The translations under genes were made by a program, and so were the position numbers. Below the pieces are notes generated by a model that saw only the letters and a list, made by a program, of their open reading frames with translations, was not told where the DNA came from and did no database searches. This document shows positions 1 to 6,239 of a DNA stretch of 11,053 bases, piece after piece (positions within the stretch are counted from its first letter, which is position 1; each line of letters begins with the position of its first letter). Source of the stretch: an uncultured Nitrososphaerota archaeon (lineage in GTDB: Bacteria > Bacillota > Clostridia > Oscillospirales > Ruminococcaceae); the NCBI GenBank assembly GCA_934869045.1, contig CAKXAF010000042.1, positions 1,487 through 12,539 on the forward strand, written 5' to 3'.

Positions 1-7
1 GTTCTCC

Positions 8-54
8 ATGAACAGAAGAACGGCTCCAGGACTTAACCCGGAGCCGTTGTTCAT
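8..54 (-). terminator. Hairpin terminator after dnaJ
   Basis: A 9-bp GC-rich stem (AACGGCTCC at 19-27 with GGAGCCGTT at 40-48, 12-nt loop) begins 14 bases past the dnaJ stop codon. An outer 6-bp extension (8-13 with 49-54) is separated from it by a 5-nt bulge. On the minus strand the stem is followed by TTCTTCTGTTC, which is U-rich but interrupted. On the plus strand a TTAATTTTA tract follows, so the structure may also stop convergent transcription from left of the window. The position fits the end of the hrcA-grpE-dnaK-dnaJ transcript. Confidence 0.65.
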
Positions 55-61
55 ATTAATT

Positions 62-1225
62 TTACCCTCCATCAAAAATTTCTTTAATCTTATCTGAGAA
101 TTTTTTCTTCTTGGCGGTCTGCTTTTCCGTGACTGCCTCGTCAAATTCCTTGAGTTTATCCAGCTGAGACCTGGTCAGATTCCGGGGAACGTCAATGGTG
201 ATTGTGACGTATTGATCGCCCCGTCCGCGGCCATTGAGCCGCTGTACGCCTTTGCCCCGCAGCCGGAACACCGTCCCGGGCTGGGTGCCCTCAGGAAGGT
301 TATACTTGACATTTCCATCGATGGTAGGAACCGTCAGCTCATCACCGGTAACCGCCTGATAGAAGGATACCGGCATCTCGCAGTAAATATCATATTCCTT
401 CCGGGTGAAAAGGCTGTCCGGCCGCACCGTGACCAGTACCAGCAGATCCCCCGCAGGCCCGCCGTTGGCTCCAGCGTTGCCTTGCCCGCGGACAGACAGG
501 GTCTGCCCGTCGTCGATTCCGGCCGGGATCTGGATCTCTACCGTCTTGGTAACGTTCTGATAGCCCCGTCCGCTGCACTTGGGGCAGGATTTTTCAATGA
601 TACGCCCGCGGCCTCCGCACTGATCGCAGGGGCGCTGGGTACTGACTACACCAAAGGGCGTCCGCTGCTGAACCCGCACCTGGCCGGTCCCACCGCAATC
701 CGGGCAGGTCTTCATCGCGGTGCCGCCCTCCGCGCCGGTTCCGTGGCAGGCGTCACAGCTCTCCATCTTGGAAACGCTGATCTTCTTGCCCACGCCGCTG
801 CAGGCCTCAAAGAACGAAATGCTGACCTGCACCCGGATATCGCTTCCCCGACGAGGAGCGTTAGGGTTGGAGCGGCGGGAGCTTCCACCGCCAAAGCCGC
901 CGAAAAAGCCCTCAAAAATGTCGCCCAGATCCCCCATATCAAATCCGCCGAAGTCTCCGTAGCCGCCGGCGCCGCCAGCGCCGCCGCCAAAGGACGGATC
1001 GACCCCCGCATGGCCGAATTGATCGTAGCGGGAACGCTTCTGTGGATCGGAGAGGACCTCATAGGCCTCGTTTACTTCCTTGAACTTTTCCTCCGCCGTT
1101 TTATCGCCGGGGTTTAAGTCGGGGTGGTATTTTTTGGCCAGCTGGCGATAAGCCTTCTTCAGTTCATCCTCCGAGCAGCCCTTCTGGACCCCCAGTACTT
1201 CATAATAATCTCGTTTGTCCGCCAA
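62..1225 (-). CDS. dnaJ: Chaperone protein DnaJ (Hsp40, type I)
   Basis: Cytoplasmic co-chaperone that delivers unfolded clients to DnaK and stimulates its ATPase. At 387 residues it has full type I architecture: J domain at residues 5-70 with the essential HPD at 34-36, a Gly/Phe-rich linker at about 71-115, four CxxCxGxG zinc repeats (Cys157/160, 174/177, 200/203, 214/217), and C-terminal client-binding domains up to a Lys-rich tail. The start codon is TTG, chosen because residues ADKRDYYEVLGV match the usual DnaJ N-terminus and a GGAGG lies 8 nt upstream; no ATG fits. It is the last gene of the heat-shock operon, 100 bp after dnaK. The intergenic region holds two hairpins that may set the dnaK:dnaJ ratio. 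Product assignment is essentially certain. Confidence 0.98.
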   Translation of the reverse strand: MADKRDYYEVLGVQKGCSEDELKKAYRQLAKKYHPDLNPGDKTAEEKFKEVNEAYEVLSDPQKRSRYDQFGHAGVDPSFGGGAGGAGGYGDFGGFDMGDLGDIFEGFFGGFGGGSSRRSNPNAPRRGSDIRVQVSISFFEACSGVGKKISVSKMESCDACHGTGAEGGTAMKTCPDCGGTGQVRVQQRTPFGVVSTQRPCDQCGGRGRIIEKSCPKCSGRGYQNVTKTVEIQIPAGIDDGQTLSVRGQGNAGANGGPAGDLLVLVTVRPDSLFTRKEYDIYCEMPVSFYQAVTGDELTVPTIDGNVKYNLPEGTQPGTVFRLRGKGVQRLNGRGRGDQYVTITIDVPRNLTRSQLDKLKEFDEAVTEKQTAKKKKFSDKIKEIFDGG

Positions 1226-1246
1226 TGGTCTTCCCTCCAGTTTCGT

Positions 1247-1319
1247 CGCGGGTCCGGGGCTTTACTCCCGCGGACAGCCGAACAGGGCAGGCAAAGCGCC
1301 CGCCCCGATCGGCCTGTTC
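1247..1319 (-). promoter_or_regulatory. Two intercistronic hairpins between dnaK and dnaJ
   Basis: The 100-nt spacer between the dnaK stop and the dnaJ start can form two stems. One pairs 1247-1252 (CGCGGG) with 1267-1272 (CCCGCG). The other pairs 1280-1286 (GAACAGG) with 1313-1319 (CCTGTTC) around a GC-rich interior. Neither is followed by a U run on the minus strand, so they do not look like full terminators. Plausible roles are mRNA processing or stabilisation of the dnaK segment, or partial attenuation before dnaJ. Function is inferred from position only. Confidence 0.4.
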
Positions 1320-1325
1320 CGCTGC

Positions 1326-3185
1326 TTATTTGTTGTCGTTGTCGACTTCCTTGTAGTCAGCGTCTACAACGTTGGGATCACTGCCTGCATTGCCGCCGGC
1401 CGCGCCGCCCATATCCGGGCCTGCAGCGCCAGAATTGGCCTGCTGGGACTGAGCCGCCTGCTGGTAGAGCTTCTCGGAAACCGAGTAGAATACCTTCTGC
1501 AGTTCCTCCTGCTTAGCCTTGATGGCCTCCAGGTCGCTGCCTTTTAGAGCTTCCTTCAGCGCGTCGATCTTGGCCTGAAGCTCCGCCTTTTCGGAGGCGT
1601 CAACCTTATCGCCGATCTCGCCCAGGGTCTTTTCAGACTGGAAGATCATCTGATCCGCACCGTTGCGGATATCCACTGCCTCGCGGGCTTTCTTGTCCTC
1701 CGCCGCAAAGGCTTCGGCTTCCTTGACCGCCTTATCGATGTCATCCTTAGACATATTGGTGGAAGAGGTGATGGTGATCTGCTGCTCCTTACCGGTACCC
1801 AGATCCTTGGCGGAGACATGTACGATGCCGTTGGCGTCAATGTCAAAGGTCACTTCGATCTGGGGTACGCCGCGGGGAGCCGCCGGGATGCCGTCCATCC
1901 GGAACTCACCCAAGAGCTTGTTGTCCTTGGCAAATTCCCGTTCGCCCTGGAACACCCGGACCTCAACGGAGGTCTGGCCATCGGCGGCGGTAGAGAAAAT
2001 CTGGGATTTCTTGGTGGGAATGGTGGTGTTTCGCTCGATGATCTTGGTGAACACGCCGCCCAGGGTCTCCAGGCCCAGGGACAGAGGCGTGACGTCCAGC
2101 AATAGCAGACCCTTGACCTCGCCGCCGAGAACGCCGCCCTGAATGGCCGCGCCGATAGCAACGCATTCATCCGGGTTCAGGTTCTTAGAGGGTTCCTGAC
2201 CAGTGGTGCGGGCCACGGCTTCCTGCACCGCGATAATGCGGGTGGAGCCGCCAACCAGCAGCACCTTATTCAGATCAGACGCCTTCAGTCCGGCGTCGCT
2301 GAGGGCCTGCTTCACCGGTCCCATGGTCGCATCGACCAGGTCTGCGGTCAGTTCGTTGAATTTCGCCCGGCTCAGGGTCATGGCCAGATGCTTGGGGCCG
2401 GTGGCATCGGCGGTGATGAAGGGGAGGTTGATGTCCGCGGTGGTAATGCCGGACAGGTCGATCTTGGCCTTCTCAGCGGCTTCTTTCAGACGCTGCATGG
2501 CCATACGGTCGTTGCGGAGGTCAATACCATTTTCCTTCTTGAATTCGCCGGCCATCCAGTCGATGACCCGCTGGTCGAAGTCGTCGCCGCCCAGGTGGTT
2601 GTTGCCGGCGGTGGCCAGCACTTCCTGGACACCCTCGCCCATCTCAATGATGGAAACGTCAAAGGTGCCGCCGCCCAGGTCGTAAACCATGACCTTCTGA
2701 TCGCCCTGCTTATCCATGCCGTAAGCCAACGCCGCGGCAGTGGGCTCGTTGATGATCCGCTTGACGTCCAGGCCAGCGATGCGGCCAGCGTCTTTGGTAG
2801 CCTGACGCTGGGCATCGGTGAAGTACGCGGGGACCGTAATGACCGCCTCGGTGACGCTCTCGCCCAGGTAGGCCTCGGCGTCAGCTTTCAGCTTCTGGAG
2901 AATCATTGCAGAGATCTCCTGGGGGCTGTAGCTCTTTCCGTCAATGGAAACCTTGTAGTCCGACCCCATGTGCCGCTTGATAGAGCTGATGGTGCGGTCG
3001 GGATTGGTGATGGCCTGACGCTTTGCCACCTGGCCCACCATGCGCTCGCCGTCCTTGGAGAAAGCAACGACGGAAGGAGTGGTGCGGGCGCCTTCGTGAT
3101 TGGCGATGACGACCGGCTCGCCGCCTTCCATAACCGCTACACAAGAGTTTGTCGTACCAAGGTCAATGCCGATAATTTTTCCCAT
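1326..3185 (-). CDS. dnaK: Chaperone protein DnaK (Hsp70)
   Basis: ATP-dependent Hsp70 chaperone that binds short hydrophobic stretches of unfolded proteins and works with DnaJ and the exchange factor GrpE. Its 619 residues are usual for Gram-positive DnaK. Visible motifs: phosphate-1 loop DLGTTNS (8-14), phosphate-2 loop DLGGGTFDVS (169-178), adenosine motif VLLVGGSTR (308-316), the conserved hydrophobic interdomain linker LLLLDVTPLSLG (360-371), then the beta-sandwich substrate-binding domain, a helical lid, a Gly/Ala-rich flexible segment (586-604) and an acidic tail ending EVDNDNK. The start is ATG with AGGAGG 8 nt upstream, the best ribosome site in this operon. It lies 51 nt after grpE in an A/U-rich spacer (as mRNA) without its own CIRCE, so heat control should come from the promoter upstream of hrcA. 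Confidence 0.99.
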   Translation of the reverse strand: MGKIIGIDLGTTNSCVAVMEGGEPVVIANHEGARTTPSVVAFSKDGERMVGQVAKRQAITNPDRTISSIKRHMGSDYKVSIDGKSYSPQEISAMILQKLKADAEAYLGESVTEAVITVPAYFTDAQRQATKDAGRIAGLDVKRIINEPTAAALAYGMDKQGDQKVMVYDLGGGTFDVSIIEMGEGVQEVLATAGNNHLGGDDFDQRVIDWMAGEFKKENGIDLRNDRMAMQRLKEAAEKAKIDLSGITTADINLPFITADATGPKHLAMTLSRAKFNELTADLVDATMGPVKQALSDAGLKASDLNKVLLVGGSTRIIAVQEAVARTTGQEPSKNLNPDECVAIGAAIQGGVLGGEVKGLLLLDVTPLSLGLETLGGVFTKIIERNTTIPTKKSQIFSTAADGQTSVEVRVFQGEREFAKDNKLLGEFRMDGIPAAPRGVPQIEVTFDIDANGIVHVSAKDLGTGKEQQITITSSTNMSKDDIDKAVKEAEAFAAEDKKAREAVDIRNGADQMIFQSEKTLGEIGDKVDASEKAELQAKIDALKEALKGSDLEAIKAKQEELQKVFYSVSEKLYQQAAQSQQANSGAAGPDMGGAAGGNAGSDPNVVDADYKEVDNDNK

Positions 3186-3236
3186 AATAAATTCCTCCTA
3201 AATCAAAACAATCTATCAAATTCTGTGTAATGGGGC

Positions 3237-3812
3237 TTATGGATTGGCAACGGAAACCATCGCGTGCCGAAGAACCTTCTCCCCCATCCGATATCCCTTC
3301 TGGAGCACCGCCGCTACTGTGTTGGAGCCAAGATTCTCGTCCTCAACAGTAGTCACCGCATAATGGAAATCCGGATTAAAGGCTTCTCCCTGCGCGGGGA
3401 TCTCTTCCACACCCTGCTTTTTCAGCGCATCGGAAAGGCTCTTGAAAATAAGCTCCATGCCCTTCTTGAATTCCTCGTCGACACAGGCGGTCTGCATCGC
3501 CCGCTCAAAGTTGTCCAGCACCGGCAGCATCTCGGTCAGCGCCTTGCTTTTGGCCACCGCCCCGATCTCTTCCTTTTCCCGGGTGGTGCGCTTGCGGTAG
3601 TTGTCGAACTCCGCCATCTGCCGGAGCAGCTTGTCGGAAAGCTCCGCGTTCTGCTTCTGAAGCTCCGCGAGCTTTTCCGCCGTCCCGTCCTCTGGCGCTG
3701 CTTCTGTCTCCGGAACCTCTGCGGCGTTTTCCCCCGCTTCTTCCGGACCCGGAACCTTTTCCGTATCCACCGGCTCCTCCTGAACGGGGGCCTTCTCTTT
3801 ATTCTTTGCCAC
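3237..3812 (-). CDS. grpE: Nucleotide exchange factor GrpE
   Basis: Dimeric cytoplasmic factor that releases ADP from DnaK and may act as a thermosensor of the chaperone cycle. The 191-residue protein has an acidic, Pro/Glu-rich, probably disordered N-terminus (8-44), a coiled-coil dimerisation stretch (about 45-85, including LAELQKQNAELSDKLLRQMAEFDNYRKR), and the C-terminal beta domain with FNPDFHYAV (145-153) and the GrpE signature VLQKGYRMGEKVLRHAMVSV (169-188). The start is GTG, 8 nt after the hrcA stop. Its AAAGGA ribosome site lies inside the hrcA 3' end at a rather long spacing of about 12 nt, so translation may be coupled to hrcA. In-frame ATT or CTG codons just upstream cannot be excluded, but GTG is the best canonical start. 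Confidence 0.97.
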   Translation of the reverse strand: MAKNKEKAPVQEEPVDTEKVPGPEEAGENAAEVPETEAAPEDGTAEKLAELQKQNAELSDKLLRQMAEFDNYRKRTTREKEEIGAVAKSKALTEMLPVLDNFERAMQTACVDEEFKKGMELIFKSLSDALKKQGVEEIPAQGEAFNPDFHYAVTTVEDENLGSNTVAAVLQKGYRMGEKVLRHAMVSVANP

Positions 3813-3820
3813 TTCAGCAA

Positions 3821-4855
3821 TCAGTCCTTTCCTTCGTCCTCGTATTCCTCGGTAATCAGCTGCGACACCGTATCGGATAGAAACTCAATGTATGGGATGA
3901 TCCTCGCGTAATCCAGCCGCAGAGGCCCGACGATTCCAAATGAACCCGCCGGCCGGCCTGCCTGGCTGTACCCGGATACGATCAGGCTCGAGTTGGTGAT
4001 GGCAAAAGCCTCGCTTTCGTCCCCGAAAATGACGCTGATCCCGCCGAACGCCCGGTTAAGCAGCGTCCCAAGATTTTTCCGTGCCTGCATCAGCGCCACC
4101 ACATTTTCACTCTGAAAATCCGGGCGGGCCAGCAGCCGCGTCTCGTTTTTGATCTCAATCTTCTGCTGCTTCAGTTGATTGGTGATGTCGTAAACCCCGT
4201 AAAGAAGCGGGGCCAGAGCCATCATATAGCTTCCCAGCGCAATTCCAAGTTCCACGACCTTTTCGCTGGTCAGCTCCTCCACCCGCAGCCCGGTCAGGTG
4301 CTTGCGGATGAACTCGGTAAAAAACGCCACCTGCTCATTGGTCAGATCGAACTCCAGCCGGCAGACCCGGTTTTCCACCGCGCCCCCCGACGTGATCATC
4401 AGCAGCGCGTAAAGCCTTCGCCCAGCGGGGATGACCTCAATCCGGGTGATGACGGAAAAATCCATCCGGTTGGTGGTGCTGACGATGGCGCAGTCCGTGA
4501 TCTGCGCCAGCAGATCGGTGGCATTGGAAATCAGCGTCCGCGGATTCCGGTCCCCTTTTAAAAGGGTATCCTCCACCGTCTTGCGGTCGTGCTCGGAAAG
4601 CGGCTCCCTGGTCATCAGATTGGCGATATAATACCGGTAGCCGCGGTAAGAGGGGATGCGCCCAGCCGAAGTGTGAGGCTGTTCCAGATAGCCCAGCTGT
4701 TCCAGCGCCGCCATGTCATTGCGGATCGTCGCGGATGAAACAGAGTATTCCAGCGCGTCGGCAATGGCTTTGGATCCGACCGGCTCCCCGGTCCGGATGT
4801 ACCGATCTACAACCAGCTTCAAAATATCCAGCTTCCGCGCATCCAGCGCCTTCAC
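3821..4855 (-). CDS. hrcA: Heat-inducible transcription repressor HrcA
   Basis: Repressor of class I heat-shock genes that binds CIRCE; in studied Firmicutes its activity is kept up by GroEL. At 344 residues it is normal in length. An N-terminal winged helix (about 1-75) contains SSATIRNDMAALEQLGYL (40-57) and HTSAGRIPS (61-69), a family hallmark. A GAF-like middle domain follows, and the C-terminus carries the conserved GSFGIVGPLRLDY and IIPYIEFLSDTVSQL. The start is GTG (4855-4853) with GAGGTG 7 nt upstream; the overlapping ATG leads straight to a stop. First gene of the operon, with a perfect CIRCE 33 bp upstream, so it is autoregulated. No groESL lies in the window. Confidence 0.98.
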   Translation of the reverse strand: MKALDARKLDILKLVVDRYIRTGEPVGSKAIADALEYSVSSATIRNDMAALEQLGYLEQPHTSAGRIPSYRGYRYYIANLMTREPLSEHDRKTVEDTLLKGDRNPRTLISNATDLLAQITDCAIVSTTNRMDFSVITRIEVIPAGRRLYALLMITSGGAVENRVCRLEFDLTNEQVAFFTEFIRKHLTGLRVEELTSEKVVELGIALGSYMMALAPLLYGVYDITNQLKQQKIEIKNETRLLARPDFQSENVVALMQARKNLGTLLNRAFGGISVIFGDESEAFAITNSSLIVSGYSQAGRPAGSFGIVGPLRLDYARIIPYIEFLSDTVSQLITEEYEDEGKD

Positions 4856-4887
4856 ATTTTCTCACCTCACAGGCCCCTTCAGATGTG

Positions 4888-4914
4888 TTAGCACTCATAC
4901 TCCTTGAGTGCTAA
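4888..4914. promoter_or_regulatory. CIRCE operator (HrcA binding site)
   Basis: A perfect inverted repeat TTAGCACTC-N9-GAGTGCTAA with spacer ATACTCCTT, matching the CIRCE consensus at all 18 arm positions. It starts where the hrcA promoter's transcription start is expected (about 4912) and lies between the -10 box and the ribosome site. HrcA bound here would block transcription, and the element would also form a stem at the 5' end of the mRNA. Confidence 0.98.
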
Positions 4915-4918
4915 TATA

Positions 4919-4947
4919 AGATTACCACGAAGCTCCCTGGTTGTCAA
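4919..4947 (-). promoter_or_regulatory. Sigma-A promoter of the hrcA operon
   Basis: On the minus strand the -35 box is a perfect TTGACA (4942-4947), the spacer is 17 nt, and the -10 box is TAATCT (4919-4924). The expected start is near 4912, inside CIRCE. This is the standard vegetative-sigma arrangement of a class I heat-shock operon. Confidence 0.9.
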
Positions 4948-4954
4948 GGGGCAA

Positions 4955-4976
4955 TTATGAATTTTTTATGAATTTT
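4955..4976 (-). promoter_or_regulatory. UP-like element: tandem 11-bp AT-rich repeat
   Basis: TTATGAATTTT occurs twice back to back (4955-4965 and 4966-4976). Relative to the predicted hrcA start it covers about -43 to -64, exactly where RNA polymerase alpha C-terminal domains contact UP elements. The 11-bp period is close to one helical turn, so both copies present the same DNA face. The role is inferred from position and composition. Confidence 0.55.
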
Positions 4977-5116
4977 AAAATCAGGTTTTGAAAGCATTGG
5001 CCCGTCCGCTTTCTGCCGCCCTTTTTTACGGAGTTTCCCCGTTTTCCGCCGGAATATGTACGCATCTTCGCGCCCGGTTTTTCTCCGTGTTTTTTTGCAG
5101 CCCCTCCGCTTTCTCC

Positions 5117-5145
5117 TTGCAAAAATTTCGTTTTCCGTTTATAAT
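5117..5145 (+). promoter_or_regulatory. Sigma-A promoter of the rpiR-type regulator operon
   Basis: A -35 box TTGCAA (5117-5122) and a perfect -10 box TATAAT (5140-5145) are separated by 17 nt. The expected start is near 5152, giving a leader of about 200 nt before the ATG at 5355. The promoter is divergent from the hrcA promoter, about 170 bp away. The stretch 4981-5116 between the two shows no convincing gene. Confidence 0.8.
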
Positions 5146-5150
5146 AGAAC

Positions 5151-5163
5151 AAACAGCCTGTTT
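5151..5163. promoter_or_regulatory. Palindrome at the rpiR-type transcription start, candidate operator
   Basis: AAACAG-C-CTGTTT is a perfect 6+1+6 inverted repeat starting five bases after the -10 box, so it covers the predicted +1. A half-copy, AAACAGCC, recurs at 5236-5243 within the leader. A site here would suit autorepression by the encoded RpiR-type protein, but no family operator consensus can be matched and the arms are short. Confidence 0.35.
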
Positions 5164-5283
5164 TCGGGTTCGGCGTGTCAGAAGGTGTTTCCCCACTTTC
5201 GCAAAAAATCGCAAAGGTGTGCCGTATCAGGCAGAAAACAGCCCCGTGCGGGCCGGCTGCACCCTATCTATCATCCCCGTCCG

Positions 5284-5342
5284 CTGCCCCGCGGCAGAAT
5301 TTAACCATCAAAAGGAGGATCGGCCGTCAGAAAGACCGGCCG
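5284..5342 (+). promoter_or_regulatory. Leader hairpins flanking a displaced Shine-Dalgarno sequence
   Basis: A 5-bp hairpin CTGCC/GGCAG (5284-5297) is followed by a very strong ribosome site AAAGGAGG (5311-5318). Directly after it is a GC-rich hairpin: 5321-5326 (CGGCCG) pairs with 5337-5342 (CGGCCG), then after a one-base bulge 5327-5328 pairs with 5334-5335, around an AGAAA loop. The ATG is at 5355, 36 nt past the ribosome site. Folding of the hairpin reduces that gap to about 14 nt. No in-frame ATG, GTG or TTG lies nearer. No known riboswitch class is recognised in the rest of the leader (5152-5283). Confidence 0.5.
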
Positions 5343-5354
5343 GACCAGTGCATT

Positions 5355-6239
5355 ATGGATATTATCGCAGAAATCAGCAGACGCCATGGAGAGTTCTCCA
5401 AAGGCCAGCGGCGGATCGCCGATTACATCGCCGCCCATTCCGACAAAGCCGCTTTTATGACTGCCGCCAAGCTGGGCGCCACTGTTGGCGTCAGTGAGTC
5501 GACGGTGGTTCGCTTCGCTTATGAGTTGGGCTTCGACGGTTATCCCGAGCTTTCCCGCGCGCTGCAGCAGATCATCCGCACCCAGCTAACCTCCGTTCAG
5601 CGCATCGAGGTCACCCGGGACCGCATCGGCAGCGGCGATATCCTGGACAAGGTTCTCAGCTTCGATATGGACAAGATCAAGCACACCCTGGAGGAGACCT
5701 CCCGGGAGGATTTCGAGCGCGCCGCCGTGGCTATCGCAAATGCCCGGAACATCTACGTCATCGGCGACCGCAGCGCCTCCGCCCTTGCAAGATTCATGCA
5801 CTACTACTTCAATCTCATGTTTGAAAACGTCAAGCTGGTCACCACCACCAGCCAGAGCGACCTGTTTGAGCAGATCATCCGTGTAGGAGAGGAGGATGCC
5901 GTCATTGGCATCAGCTTTCCCCGTTATTCCAACATGACTGTCCAGGCCTTTTCCTATGCCGCCCGCTCCGGCGCAAAGATCATCGCCATCACCGACGGTC
6001 CTGGCTCGCCCCTGGCACAAGACGCCAGCTGCCTGCTGGCCGCCCGCAGTGACATGAATTCCTTCGTCGATTCTCTGGTAGCCCCTCTCAGTCTGATCAA
6101 CGCCCTGATCGTCCGGGTCGGTATGGAAAAGCAGGAAGAGGTCACCGCCACCTTCAACCGTTTGGAAACCATCTGGTCGGATTACCACGTCTATCAAAAA
6201 ATGGACGGATCGGATTCCTCCGGAAAGGATCGCCCATGA
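5355..6239 (+). CDS. RpiR/MurR-family transcriptional regulator (HTH + SIS)
   Basis: DNA-binding regulator of 294 residues whose SIS domain normally senses a phosphosugar. The N-terminal HTH_6 domain spans about 1-77 (FSKGQRRIADYI, then GVSESTVVRFAYELGFDGYPEL at 45-66). The SIS domain spans about 120-255, with IYVIGDRSASA (133-143), the Ser-rich phosphosugar motif GISFPRYSNMT (185-195) and IIAITDGPGSPLA (209-221). The ATG at 5355 was preferred over a GTG at 5175 because family members begin with a short helix before SKGQ, and residues before 5355 are Pro/Arg-rich low-quality sequence. The stop overlaps the next gene's ATG (ATGA), implying translational coupling. Members control ribose, MurNAc, glucosamine or sialic acid genes; the ligand here cannot be read. 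Confidence 0.92.
   Translation: MDIIAEISRRHGEFSKGQRRIADYIAAHSDKAAFMTAAKLGATVGVSESTVVRFAYELGFDGYPELSRALQQIIRTQLTSVQRIEVTRDRIGSGDILDKVLSFDMDKIKHTLEETSREDFERAAVAIANARNIYVIGDRSASALARFMHYYFNLMFENVKLVTTTSQSDLFEQIIRVGEEDAVIGISFPRYSNMTVQAFSYAARSGAKIIAITDGPGSPLAQDASCLLAARSDMNSFVDSLVAPLSLINALIVRVGMEKQEEVTATFNRLETIWSDYHVYQKMDGSDSSGKDRP

Noticed and set aside
212..1117. 301-codon plus-strand open frame antisense to dnaJ
   Set aside because: It lies wholly over the certain dnaJ, has no ribosome site, and its Ala/Gly-rich product is what the reverse strand of GC-rich coding sequence gives. The long frames at 2388-3230 and on the minus strand over pepT (9083-10255) are the same kind of shadow.
4955..5152. 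Small minus-strand frame (65 codons) between the divergent promoters
   Set aside because: No Shine-Dalgarno sequence precedes its ATG, it runs through the rpiR-type promoter and the UP-like repeat, and the product is Lys/Arg-rich without recognisable features.
5175..5354. N-terminal extension of the RpiR-type protein from a GTG at 5175
   Set aside because: No ribosome site, only about 23 nt from the predicted transcription start, and the added 60 residues do not resemble the family, whose members begin at the helix encoded from 5355.
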